A stretch of DNA of 64,000 nucleotides from Shewanella polaris (GTDB lineage Bacteria; Pseudomonadota; Gammaproteobacteria; Enterobacterales; Shewanellaceae): positions 186,001-250,000 of the forward strand of contig NZ_CP041036.1 of the NCBI RefSeq assembly GCF_006385555.1, written 5' to 3'. This document shows, piece by piece, positions 48,080 through 57,379 of the stretch (position 1 is its first letter; each line of letters begins with the position of its first letter). The notes below the pieces were generated by a model. That model was given only the letters and a program-made list of their open reading frames with translations, searched no databases and was not told where the DNA came from. A program made the translations under genes and the position numbers.

Positions 48080-49456
48080 TTACTTATGGGGCTTTGCAAG
48101 ATGTAATGGATCGAGTATTGCTTTTAGTTCATCTTCGCCAAGCTTAGTTTCTTCAAGTGCAATAGCTAATACTGATTTATGTTCTTTATCTGCTCGTTTG
48201 GCTATTTTAGCGGCCATATCGTAACCCACCACTGAATTAAGTGCGGTAGCCAGAATGGGGTTTTTCTCCAATGCTTGGGTTAAATGCTCGGCATTGAGCG
48301 TAAACTCGGCAAACACTTTGTCGGTCATGGCTTGGCAAGCATGGGTCAATAAATCAATGCTGGACAGTAGCTTGTCGGCAATCAGTGGCAACATGACATT
48401 TAATTGAAAATTACCCGATTGAGCCGCGATAGTTATGGTGGCTTCATTACCTATCACTTCAGCGGCAATCATGGCTACAGCTTCTGGGATCACGGGATTA
48501 ACCTTGCCGGGCATTATCGATGAGCCGGGTTGCAGTGCCGTTAAGCTAATTTCTTGTAATCCTGCAACCGGGCCTGAGTTCATCCAGCGCAAATCATTGG
48601 CAATTTTCAATAACGTGACAGCTACTCCTTTGAGCGCTGAAGCCATCGCTAAGGTGTGATCTTGGCTACTCATATATAACGCAGGCATAACCGCCGCTTG
48701 CCATGGGATCTGATCTTGCTGTTGTAAGTCATCACAAGCCAGCTTGGCAAAACGCGGGTCACAATTAACGCCAGTGCCAACCGCTGTGCCGCCCAAAGGT
48801 AGGTTATGTAAGCTGAGTTCCGCCTGTTGGATCTTAGCCTGAGCAGCATTGAGTTGCTGTTGCCAACATAACAACTCTTGCCCCAAGGTAATTGGCATTG
48901 CGTCCATTAAATGAGTACGTCCGGTTTTGACCAGATTTGAATGTTGTATAGCCAAATCCGCCAATCTGTCGCTTAGATCTGTAATGGCTGGGTACAGTTG
49001 AGCCTTTAAATGCCGCACTGTGCTGATGTGAATACAGGCGGGCACCACATCGTTACTGCTTTGGCCCATATTGACATGATCATTAGGGTGAACTTTTACC
49101 TGCAAAATGACGCTGGCAAGGCTGGCAATCACTTCATTAATATTCATATTAGAACTGGTGCCAGAACCTGTTTGGAACAAATCTAGCGGAAAGTGTTTTG
49201 AAAAATCAAGCTTCTTACTGGCGACAATTGCTTGTTGAATCGCGGTGGCCATGGCGTTATCTAGCAAATCTAGCTGGCTATTAGCCTGTGCTGCCGCTGA
49301 TTTTATGTCGAGTAGGGCGAGTAAAGCTGGCGTCGGAAAGCGCCGATCTGAAAACTGAAAGTTATTCAGTGCTCGTTGGGTTTGCGCTTGGTAATAAACA
49401 TCATTTGGTACCTCAATTTTCCCCATACTGTCATGTTCTATACGCATTTTGCTCAT
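48080..49456 (-). CDS. fumC: Class II fumarate hydratase
   Basis: FumC interconverts fumarate and malate, an iron-independent TCA enzyme. The protein (458 aa from ATG 49456) begins MSKMRIEHDSMGKIEVP, the typical FumC/aspartase start. It holds TGSGTSSNMN, NMGQSSNDVVPA, and the superfamily signature GSSIMPGKVNPV. A longer frame from 49519 adds 21 atypical residues and is not preferred. It is divergent from acnA (87-bp gap), so the two TCA genes may share regulation. An aspartase is the main alternative; the absence of aspartase-type substitutions near the substrate loop favours fumarase, with moderate certainty. Confidence 0.87.
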   Translation of the reverse strand: MSKMRIEHDSMGKIEVPNDVYYQAQTQRALNNFQFSDRRFPTPALLALLDIKSAAAQANSQLDLLDNAMATAIQQAIVASKKLDFSKHFPLDLFQTGSGTSSNMNINEVIASLASVILQVKVHPNDHVNMGQSSNDVVPACIHISTVRHLKAQLYPAITDLSDRLADLAIQHSNLVKTGRTHLMDAMPITLGQELLCWQQQLNAAQAKIQQAELSLHNLPLGGTAVGTGVNCDPRFAKLACDDLQQQDQIPWQAAVMPALYMSSQDHTLAMASALKGVAVTLLKIANDLRWMNSGPVAGLQEISLTALQPGSSIMPGKVNPVIPEAVAMIAAEVIGNEATITIAAQSGNFQLNVMLPLIADKLLSSIDLLTHACQAMTDKVFAEFTLNAEHLTQALEKNPILATALNSVVGYDMAAKIAKRADKEHKSVLAIALEETKLGEDELKAILDPLHLAKPHK

Positions 49457-49543
49457 AGTTTTTTTCCGGGTCGATTTTAGATTCGAATATGTTAGGGTAA
49501 CCTTAGCATGAAGTGCCAATAAACGTTTATAGGGAGATCAGTA

Positions 49544-52279
49544 ATGAAAAATTCTATGCAATTATTGAAACAACTTGAGAGTCACGGAAAAACTTTCAAG
49601 TATTACAGCTTTGATCGACTAGCCGAACACTACGATTTATCTCGCTTACCTTTTGCCGCTAAAATCTTATTAGAAAACCTACTGCGTTATGAGAACTCTG
49701 AATTTGTTCAGCCTGAGGATATTGATATCTTGGCCCGCTGGGATCTAGATAACTGGTCTGAAACTGAAATTGCTTTTGTGCCCTCTAGGGTTATTTTACA
49801 GGATTTTACCGGTGTACCTTCGGTGGTCGATCTGGCCGCAATGCGTGACGCGATTGAGACATTAGGTGGTAATGCAGACGCTATTAACCCACTCAATCCT
49901 GTGGAGCTAGTCATTGACCATTCAGTGATGGTTGATGTGTTTGCTGAATCCGATGCACTACAAAAAAATACCGCCATTGAAATCCAACGAAACCGCGAGC
50001 GATATCAGTTTTTGCGTTGGGGTCAGCAAGCCTTTGATAACTTTAAAGTGGTGCCGCCAGGGCGCGGTATCGTACATCAAATCAATCTGGAATATCTGGC
50101 GAGAGTGGTTTTTGTCAAAGAGGATGAAGATAATCTATTGTACCCCGATACGTTAGTTGGGACCGATTCTCATACTACTATGATCAATGGTTTGGGTGTA
50201 TTGGGCTGGGGTGTGGGCGGCATAGAAGCAGAGGCCGCAATGTTAGGCCAACCTGTTACCATGCTGTTACCCGAGATTGTCGGATTTGAGTTTATAGGTA
50301 AATTACCTGCTGGGGTTACCGCCACCGATCTGGTTTTGACGGTCACCGAACAATTACGAGCATTTGGCGTGGTAGGTAAGTTTGTTGAGTTTTTTGGTAC
50401 TGGTGTCGATCAATTGACCCTAGCCGATAGGGCGACCATAGCCAATATGGCGCCAGAATACGGTGCTACTTGCGGCATTTTCCCGATTGATCAACAAAGC
50501 TTGGATTATTTAGCACTTACGGGTCGTGATCCTGATCGTATCGAGCTAATAAAAGCTTATCTTAACGAGATGGGCATGTGGGCTAGCGCATCGGATAACA
50601 AAGCTTGTTATCACGCCCGTTTGCAATTAGATTTGAGTAGTGTTGTGCCTTCTATCGCTGGCCCTAAAAGACCGCAGGACAGAATTGCACTTGATCAAGC
50701 CGGAATCAGTTTTCGTCATTGGTTGGATAGTCAGATCCCTGTTAGCCAAATCGACGCCGAAGGTAAAGACGAGCTGGCAAGCGAGGGTGGTCCCTCTGTA
50801 CAAGTGCCAGTTGCCGATGGTAGCACTGGTGTCGCTTGTCGTTATCGAGATAAAGACTTTATCCTCGAAGCTGGCGCGGTGGTGATAGCCGCGATTACCA
50901 GTTGTACTAATACCTCCAATCCATCAGTGTTAATCGCCGCCGGACTATTAGCCAGAAATGCTCGCCAAAAAGGCTTGCAGGTTAAACCCTGGGTAAAAAC
51001 CAGCTTTGCACCGGGCTCACAGGTGGTGACAGATTATTTAATAAAATCGGGTCTTAATGTCGATTTAGATGCCTTAGGTTTTCAGTTGGTTGGCTACGGT
51101 TGTACCACCTGTATTGGTAATTCAGGCCCTTTACCTCAACCCGTTAGCGCTGCGATACAACAGGGCAGGTTGAAGGTGTGTTCGGTGTTATCAGGCAACC
51201 GTAACTTTGATGGCCGCATCCATCCAGAAGTTCAAGCCAATTATTTAGCATCGCCGCCGCTGGTGGTGGCATATGCATTGGCCGGTAATATGAAAGCCGA
51301 TATGGTCACCGAGCCTCTGGGTGAAGATGCCAATGGCAAAGCTGTCCATTTAAAAGATATCTGGCCAGACAATCAGGAAATCCAACAGGTTATGGCCAGC
51401 GCCGTGCAAAGCGAAATGTTTGTGTCGCGTTATGCCGATGTTTACAGTGGCGATGCTGACTGGCAAGGATTAGAAGTGGTCCAGAGCCAGAAATATAACT
51501 GGCCAGATTCTACCTATGTCAAACAACCACCATTCTTTAATGGGATCAGTGCCGAGGTTCCAACAATAAAAGCTATCGACAATGCCCGTTGTTTACTTAA
51601 GTTAGGTGATTCGGTCACTACCGACCATATTTCACCAGCGGGATCTATTGCACCAGACAGCCCTGCTGGAGACTATTTACAGCAAGCTGGAGTCGCCATT
51701 AAGGACTTTAACTCTTACGGTTCACGCCGTGGAAACCATGAAGTGATGATGCGTGGCACTTTTGCCAATGTAAGGCTAAAAAATCTGCTGGCTCCTGGAA
51801 CTGAAGGTTGTTGGACTCGCTTAATGCCTAACGGTGAGTCTATGACCGTATTTGATGCCGCCATGCAATATCAACAGCAAGGTACGCCTTGTATTGTATT
51901 AGCGGGTAAAGAATACGGCACGGGTAGCTCGCGAGATTGGGCCGCCAAAGGACCTGCACTGTTGGGTGTTAAAGCGGTTATAGCGCAAAGCTATGAACGT
52001 ATTCATCGCTCGAACCTTGTTGGAATGGGGATTTTACCTCTGCAGTTCATGCCAGATGACAGTGCTGAGTCACTAAAGCTTACTGGTGAAGAGCAATTCA
52101 GTATTCCTGCAGTGAGTGCCGGCCAGAAAACCGTTAAAGTGACCGTGACCAACAAAGCGGGTAAGCATCATTCGTTTGAAGCTAAAATCCGCATTGATAC
52201 TCCTAATGAGTTCAGTTACTACCAAAATGGTGGCATTTTGCATTATGTATTGCGCAATCTAGCTAAGTCGTCTAGCTAA
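49544..52279 (+). CDS. acnA: Aconitate hydratase A
   Basis: AcnA isomerises citrate to isocitrate through a [4Fe-4S] cluster. The 911-aa length and order of domains are those of the AcnA/IRP1 branch. Cluster ligand cysteines are in ITSCTNTSNP and GCTTCIGNSGP (CxxC). The substrate-binding segments LVGTDSHTTMINGLGVLGWGVGG and YGTGSSRDWAAKGP are intact. The N-terminus KTFKYYSFDRLAEHYDLSRLPFAAKILLEN fits AcnA and not AcnB or AcnD. It has a GGGAGATC ribosome site and a terminator after it. Confidence 0.95.
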   Translation: MKNSMQLLKQLESHGKTFKYYSFDRLAEHYDLSRLPFAAKILLENLLRYENSEFVQPEDIDILARWDLDNWSETEIAFVPSRVILQDFTGVPSVVDLAAMRDAIETLGGNADAINPLNPVELVIDHSVMVDVFAESDALQKNTAIEIQRNRERYQFLRWGQQAFDNFKVVPPGRGIVHQINLEYLARVVFVKEDEDNLLYPDTLVGTDSHTTMINGLGVLGWGVGGIEAEAAMLGQPVTMLLPEIVGFEFIGKLPAGVTATDLVLTVTEQLRAFGVVGKFVEFFGTGVDQLTLADRATIANMAPEYGATCGIFPIDQQSLDYLALTGRDPDRIELIKAYLNEMGMWASASDNKACYHARLQLDLSSVVPSIAGPKRPQDRIALDQAGISFRHWLDSQIPVSQIDAEGKDELASEGGPSVQVPVADGSTGVACRYRDKDFILEAGAVVIAAITSCTNTSNPSVLIAAGLLARNARQKGLQVKPWVKTSFAPGSQVVTDYLIKSGLNVDLDALGFQLVGYGCTTCIGNSGPLPQPVSAAIQQGRLKVCSVLSGNRNFDGRIHPEVQANYLASPPLVVAYALAGNMKADMVTEPLGEDANGKAVHLKDIWPDNQEIQQVMASAVQSEMFVSRYADVYSGDADWQGLEVVQSQKYNWPDSTYVKQPPFFNGISAEVPTIKAIDNARCLLKLGDSVTTDHISPAGSIAPDSPAGDYLQQAGVAIKDFNSYGSRRGNHEVMMRGTFANVRLKNLLAPGTEGCWTRLMPNGESMTVFDAAMQYQQQGTPCIVLAGKEYGTGSSRDWAAKGPALLGVKAVIAQSYERIHRSNLVGMGILPLQFMPDDSAESLKLTGEEQFSIPAVSAGQKTVKVTVTNKAGKHHSFEAKIRIDTPNEFSYYQNGGILHYVLRNLAKSSS

Positions 52280-52330
52280 GTCATTTGGGTTCTCGCTAAG
52301 GTTATTATCTACTTTAGATAGCATGTAAAT

Positions 52331-52361
52331 AGGTTCAAATTTAACGATTTGGACCTTTTTT
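52331..52361 (+). terminator. Terminator after acnA
   Basis: Stem AGGTTCAAAT/ATTTGGACCT (one G-T pair) with a 6-base loop and a T run. Confidence 0.8.
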
Positions 52362-52393
52362 ATGCTATGAAAGCAATATGTGCGGTATAGCGG

Positions 52394-52422
52394 TATATAA
52401 GGTCACATAGTGACTTTATATA
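52394..52422. repeat. 29-bp dyad (13-bp arms, 3-bp spacer)
   Basis: TATATAAGGTCAC (52394-52406), spacer ATA, and GTGACTTTATATA (52410-52422). 12 of 13 positions pair. It could be an operator or the end of a small element; no known regulator consensus fits exactly. Confidence 0.7.
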
Positions 52423-53121
52423 CTAACCAGATGTACGAGGGTTATTATTCGAAGCGGCTCACGCGCATTAGCTCAATCGACGGGAATAGATTTTTACCAT
52501 TAAAATTGCGAATGAACCATTAATATATTGCCATTTTGTCTGATGTGATATGTAGGTGAACCAATGGGTAGTTAATGTGTTTGAGGTTAGTTTTGGGGTT
52601 ACGCTTTTTGTGATATTTCGACTAAGTTAAGTTAGTGATAGTAGATCAGTTCGAGTTGTGAACCCGAGGTAACCATCAGAGAACTATAGCGTTTTGGAGA
52701 TTTTTTTAGATTATCCAGGGGGTTTTTCTGATTAAATCGTAGTATATTGATATCACACTTGTTATTAAATCTAGTTTTTTTGGATTAAATGGATTAGGTT
52801 AAATAACGCTATATGGATTTATGAATTTTAAATCAAACGGTTTGTAGTGGCATTCCTAAAGCGTGTATTCAGATAGAGGCAAGCTAGGTAATTGGAAATG
52901 CTAATCAAAGAGCATGAACTAGTTTTATTCTGAGAAAAGTAATGCCCTTATATTTAAAAGAATTGACTGATTTTTATGCTTGTAAATACTCAGAGAAAAT
53001 CTTAAATAGCAAATGAGGCTACATCATGGACGACATATATAGAAAGTAAGTACAGCCGTTTTCATCGTATCAGACACGGTATACGTTGGTGCTGAACTAA
53101 CCGAGTTGGGAGTATTATTTT

Positions 53122-53310
53122 TTGGTGATTTTTTACTCATTCTTTTTTATGCTCTTATTCTTTTATGGCTTGAGCTTCATTTGCCCTTCTTTAGTTAGTG
53201 TTTTTTCTATCCAGTTTTCAATTGAATCCTTATTTGAAGAATATCGATGGTCATACAATCCAAACCCCGACTCAATAATGCGATTAAACAATAACAATGA
53301 GGGACTTTAA
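53122..53310 (+). CDS. Possible 62-aa membrane peptide coupled to the GGDEF-EAL gene
   Basis: A short frame starting TTG at 53122 with GGGAG nine bases upstream. Its N-terminal half (residues about 1-30) is strongly hydrophobic (FYSFFFMLLFFYGLSFI), the rest polar and Asn-rich. Its stop overlaps the ATG of the next gene as TAATG, the arrangement for translational coupling. It may be real, a leader peptide, or a chance frame in AT-rich DNA. Confidence 0.35.
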   Translation: MVIFYSFFFMLLFFYGLSFICPSLVSVFSIQFSIESLFEEYRWSYNPNPDSIMRLNNNNEGL

Positions 53311-55565
53311 TGACGGTTAACCTCATTTATTCCATAACACTTATCTTATCGCTGAGTTTGTTATATGGGTTTATTGTTAATTATTTTTACGCGAACAAAA
53401 TGACTAAGCAAATATTGTCTGGTGCATTATTTGCTGGTATTTGTATTTTTGGTATGATTTATCCTATCTATATGGACTCTGGGGTTATTGTCGATCCTCG
53501 GTCCGTGGTTCTGGGTATAGCAGGTCTCTTCGGTGGTCCAGTTGTCGCAATTATTGCCGCCACCATTACAGCAGGTTATCGATTACTTCTAGGTGGAGGC
53601 GGTTTATACGTAGGCATAGGTATTGTCATAGTATCAACTAGCTTAGGATTAATTTATCGATATTGTGTTAAAAAAGACTGGGTAAAAATTAACTTAGTGC
53701 AACTCTTACTCTTTGGCTTATTAATACAAGTTATTGTATTAATAATATCAACCCAGTTACCTGCCACCGCGTTTGAGAAAATACTATCAACTATAGCCAT
53801 CCCACGACTGGTTATCTTTACACTGGCTACGGCATTCCTAGGCTTACTGTTGAAAAATATGGATGACCGCCAGAACACAGAAATTGCGTTAAGAGAAAGT
53901 GAATCAAGACTATCACATCATCTGCAGAATACGCCTTTAGCGGCTATAGCATGGGACATCAACTTCAATGTCACCCAATGGAATAAAACAGCCGAAAAGA
54001 TTTTTGGATACTCTGCCGATGAAGCGATGGGACGTCATCCCATAGATTTGATCCTAATCGATACATCTAAAATACAGATTGATCAGGTTTATAAGGACTT
54101 ATTGGAACATAAAGAAGGGACGCGAAGAAGTAATTACAATATTACTAAAGACGGCAAAAAAATTGCTTGTGAATGGTATAATACGCCAATCTTGGATACC
54201 GCAGGCAAGGCGATTGGGGCAGCCTCTTTGTGTGAGGATATTACTGTCAGAAAACAATCTGAGCAGTTGATTTGGGAGCAGGCACATTACGATTCACTTA
54301 CTGGATTAGCTAATCGCCAAATGGCGAGTTTAGATCTCGAGAAAGAAATTAAAATAGCTAAACGGTCGAATAAAAGTATCGCATTATTATTCTTTGATCT
54401 AGATGGTTTTAAAGATATTAATGACACTATGGGTCACGATATTGGTGACATTCTTCTGGTTGAAGTGGCAAAACGTTTACTCAATCTTACTCGAGATGTC
54501 GATACCATTGCCCGACTTGGAGGCGATGAATTCGTTCTGATAATAGGCGGACTTGATAGCCCAAGTTGTGTAGATCGAATTGCGAGTAACTTACTTAAAA
54601 AAATGTCTGAGCCTTTTACGTTAGGTCAAAATAAAGCTTATATTTCTACTAGTATTGGGATCACATTTTATCCACAAGATGCTTCTGATCCTGTTGAAAT
54701 GCTAAAAAATGCTGATCAGGCAATGTATGCCGCCAAAAGTAATGGGGGGAATAGTTTCCAATATTTTACCCCGTCGATGCAGCAGAACGCAGTATCTCGC
54801 ATGTCTTTGATTAGTGATTTACGTATAGCTATAGCAGCCAATCAATTCCAATTACATTACCAACCAATCGTAAACTTAATCACTGGTGATATTTATAAAG
54901 CTGAAGCTCTCATTCGTTGGCAACATCCAGTAAGGGGTTTAGTTGGACCAATCGAATTTATTCCTATTGCAGAAGAGACCCAATTAATCGTTGATATCGG
55001 TGATTGGGTATTTCGTGAGGCCGCTCAGCAGTCGGCTCGCTGGCGCACCGCCATCGAGCCAAGTTTCCAAATTAGTATCAATACTTCGCCAGTACAATAT
55101 AAGAACGATGCTTTTAGCGCTAAAGATTGGCTTGACTATTTAGACGCTCTTAAATTACCCGGTGATGCCATTATGGTTGAAATTACTGAGGGAGCATTGA
55201 TGGAATATGGAAGCAGTATCGACCAGAAATTATTTGACTTCAGAGATGCAAATATTCAGGTATCACTAGATGATTTTGGTACTGGGTATTCATCACTTTC
55301 TTCACTAAAAAAACTCGATATTGATTATCTGAAAATTGATAAATCTTTTGTGGATAATTTGGCGCCCCATTCTAATGATCTGGCTTTGTGCGAAGCAATC
55401 ATTGTAATGGCACACAAACTTGATTTGAAAGTCGTTGCTGAGGGTGTCGAGAACGAAGAACAAAGAGACTTGTTAATAGCTGCTGGCTGTGACTATGCGC
55501 AGGGCTACCTATTTTCTAAACCATTACCAGCGATAGAATTTGAAAAATTATTAAAGTCTAGGTGA
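53310..55565 (+). CDS. 5TM-PAS-GGDEF-EAL c-di-GMP enzyme
   Basis: A 751-aa inner-membrane c-di-GMP signalling protein. Residues about 1-185 form a LytS-type 5TM receptor region (VIVDPRSVVLGIAGLFGGPVVAII). A PAS domain follows (about 195-315, TPLAAIAWDINFNVTQWNKTAEKIFGY), then GGDEF (about 330-490, active motif RLGGDEFVLI) and EAL (about 500-745, YKAEALIRWQHP, VEITEGAL, LDDFGTGYSSLSSLKKLDIDYLKIDKSF, VAEGVENEEQ). Both catalytic motifs look intact, so it could make and degrade c-di-GMP; which activity dominates is unknown. Confidence 0.92.
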   Translation: MTVNLIYSITLILSLSLLYGFIVNYFYANKMTKQILSGALFAGICIFGMIYPIYMDSGVIVDPRSVVLGIAGLFGGPVVAIIAATITAGYRLLLGGGGLYVGIGIVIVSTSLGLIYRYCVKKDWVKINLVQLLLFGLLIQVIVLIISTQLPATAFEKILSTIAIPRLVIFTLATAFLGLLLKNMDDRQNTEIALRESESRLSHHLQNTPLAAIAWDINFNVTQWNKTAEKIFGYSADEAMGRHPIDLILIDTSKIQIDQVYKDLLEHKEGTRRSNYNITKDGKKIACEWYNTPILDTAGKAIGAASLCEDITVRKQSEQLIWEQAHYDSLTGLANRQMASLDLEKEIKIAKRSNKSIALLFFDLDGFKDINDTMGHDIGDILLVEVAKRLLNLTRDVDTIARLGGDEFVLIIGGLDSPSCVDRIASNLLKKMSEPFTLGQNKAYISTSIGITFYPQDASDPVEMLKNADQAMYAAKSNGGNSFQYFTPSMQQNAVSRMSLISDLRIAIAANQFQLHYQPIVNLITGDIYKAEALIRWQHPVRGLVGPIEFIPIAEETQLIVDIGDWVFREAAQQSARWRTAIEPSFQISINTSPVQYKNDAFSAKDWLDYLDALKLPGDAIMVEITEGALMEYGSSIDQKLFDFRDANIQVSLDDFGTGYSSLSSLKKLDIDYLKIDKSFVDNLAPHSNDLALCEAIIVMAHKLDLKVVAEGVENEEQRDLLIAAGCDYAQGYLFSKPLPAIEFEKLLKSR

Positions 55566-55724
55566 GAATCATGTGCCTCGACTGAATATTTAAACTAGTC
55601 AACGTTACCTATGAACAAGTTCTTTACGCTTACTACAGACAGGATTAAATGTGTCTAATACATGACGATATAATTAATTGTATCTTTTATAGGTGTTACA
55701 TATTTTGATAAATAAATACTACTA

Positions 55725-56696
55725 TCAGTTGCTAAAGACAGCGCAGTCACGACCTTTAGCCTTAGCGAGATAGAGCGCTTCATCTGCACGTTGTAGCCAA
55801 GTATCTGCTGTTGTACCTGGAACCCAGGAAGCAACACCAAATGACACCGTTATTTCTTTGCCATCCGGTGTTGTTAACTCTTTTTTTATTGTCGTTCTAA
55901 GGTTATTAATAAACACATCAGGTTGATCACTGACCTCAGGGATTAATAGCACAAACTCTTCGCCACCGAATCGATAAAGCCGATCGTATTTACGAATGTG
56001 CGAAGTGGCAATCGTAACAAAATCTTGTAGTACTTTGTCACCAACAGCATGACCGTATTTATCGTTGACCATCTTAAAGTAATCTAAATCGAGAATGGCT
56101 AACAAATGCTTAATACCGTTACGCTCGGCGTTGGATATTGCCGCTGTCATATCTGATCTCATGGCTCGGCGATTAAATGCACCGGTTAATGCGTCCACAG
56201 TATTGAGTGTTTCCAGTAAGTGAAACTGCTTCAAACCATGGCTGGCATAAACGAAGGCACTTAATGACAACATCGAGGTTGTTACAATGAAAGATTCTTC
56301 TGAAATGGTGTTAAAAACGTCAGATAATTCTACGATAGAAATGCCAGCAACGACATTAATGCAAAAGGCTTCAACTGGTTTTACCAAAATAAAAGTGCTT
56401 GCGAAGACGGGATAAATCCACAAAAAACTATCTATTCCATTAGCAATAACAATGATGACTACACCGGTATTAATAAATACTGCTATTACAGCGCTTAAAA
56501 TTCGGATTTTTTTGGAGTAATACGCATAAGCAACTAGCGATATGATGCCCAGTATCAGCATCATATCAATGATGGCTGCGACGATGTTGCCCGCTAGATA
56601 ACGTATAACTACAAACGGAAAAATGCCTAGCACAGCGACAGCGCTGAGTAGCAACAATAACGACAGTTGATATTTTTCCTGTAGCTGATTGATCAT
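55725..56696 (-). CDS. Membrane diguanylate cyclase (GGDEF)
   Basis: A 323-aa protein starting MINQLQEKYQ (ATG 56696 with GCGAGAG upstream; a frame from 56756 adds 20 residues and would include half of the palindrome at 56733-56789, so I reject it). Six hydrophobic segments occupy residues about 12-150. A GGDEF domain (about 160-320) follows with LAILDLDYFKMVNDKYGHAVGD and FGGEEFVLLIP (GGEEF). It is convergent with the GGDEF-EAL gene. Expression may be affected by the palindrome in its leader. Confidence 0.9.
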   Translation of the reverse strand: MINQLQEKYQLSLLLLLSAVAVLGIFPFVVIRYLAGNIVAAIIDMMLILGIISLVAYAYYSKKIRILSAVIAVFINTGVVIIVIANGIDSFLWIYPVFASTFILVKPVEAFCINVVAGISIVELSDVFNTISEESFIVTTSMLSLSAFVYASHGLKQFHLLETLNTVDALTGAFNRRAMRSDMTAAISNAERNGIKHLLAILDLDYFKMVNDKYGHAVGDKVLQDFVTIATSHIRKYDRLYRFGGEEFVLLIPEVSDQPDVFINNLRTTIKKELTTPDGKEITVSFGVASWVPGTTADTWLQRADEALYLAKAKGRDCAVFSN

Positions 56697-56732
56697 AACG
56701 CTCTCGCAGTAAATTGAATAATTATGTTTAAT

Positions 56733-56789
56733 CAGGTTGACGGGGTTCTCAAACAAAAAGCTTTTTTGCTTGAGAACCCCGTCAACCTG
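56733..56789. repeat. 57-bp near-perfect palindrome
   Basis: Arms of 28 bp (56733-56760 and 56762-56789) around a central base; 26 of 28 positions pair. The arm starts CAGGTTGACGGGGTTCTCAA. It lies 37 bp upstream of the chosen start of the GGDEF gene. As RNA it would form a stem of about 26 bp; as DNA it could extrude a cruciform. It could be a strong regulatory hairpin or terminator, or an insertion remnant. Confidence 0.95.
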
Positions 56790-57379
56790 TTTGCTCTAGA
56801 ATACTATACAATCAGAGATTTCATTCTACCTAAATCTGGATAGGCTGGTCTTTTCGCAATTACATCATTAAAAATGCCTTAATCGTCATCTCGGTTGGAT
56901 GTGAATAACCAAGTCGAAAATAACCGAACCAATCACAATTACAATATTTCGAATGTGTTTATGATAATCATTATATATGAGAAACCTTAATTAGCTCGTT
57001 TCTAAAAAGTATTAATAAACGATGAGTTTGAATGTAGTTTAATTTTTTCTTGCCATTGTGATGGGCTAAATTAGGCATTCATTGAGTGTAATTATTAAAT
57101 GGGCTAGACTCGAAAATGGATGATATAACACTTGGATGACAAAGGGATTTCGATGAGAAACTTACCAATACCCCATCATCAATTGATCGACATTTGCTCT
57201 GAAACTCTTAACTAGCATCAACAAAATCGCCAAAGTAAAAGCATAATCCGTAAGTTAAAGCCATTAATCTGAACAAGACATCGACCCAGTTCAATAAGTG
57301 ATTTGTAGTTTGAAAAGAGCGCAACGCATAAAGACTAAAATGTTAGTTGTAAAATAACTATCAATTATCGAGGAATATT
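56790..57379. other. Intergenic region with Fur box and broken mini-frame
   Basis: About 590 bp. It contains a Fur box at 56957-56975. A short frame from ATG 57153 has an AAGGG ribosome site, reads MRNLPIPHHQLIDICSETLN, stops at TAG (57213-57215), then stays open for 18 more codons. I do not call it a gene. The end has GAGGAATATT before the VIT gene. Confidence 0.55.
56957..56975. promoter_or_regulatory. Fur box upstream of the VIT gene
   Basis: The core ATGATAATCATTAT is identical to the centre of the E. coli Fur consensus; the 19-base window matches about 16 of 19 positions. It is 405 bp before the VIT-family gene and 260 bp from the divergent GGDEF start, so which gene it controls is uncertain. 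Confidence 0.7.

Larger units (their letters stand above)
52280..53121. other. Long intergenic region after acnA
   Basis: About 840 bp. It contains the acnA terminator (52331-52361), a 29-bp dyad (52394-52422) and AT-rich DNA thereafter. I looked for a c-di-GMP (GEMM) riboswitch before the GGDEF-EAL gene and saw none. No gene is convincing. Confidence 0.6.

Noticed and set aside
52600..53309. Possible c-di-GMP riboswitch before the GGDEF-EAL gene
   Set aside because: None of the conserved GEMM core sequence or paired helices was found.
44458..57215. Idea that TAG is recoded here, since two frames are broken by TAG (44458 and 57213)
   Set aside because: Two cases are too few, no suppressor tRNA gene is present in the window, and point mutation explains both.
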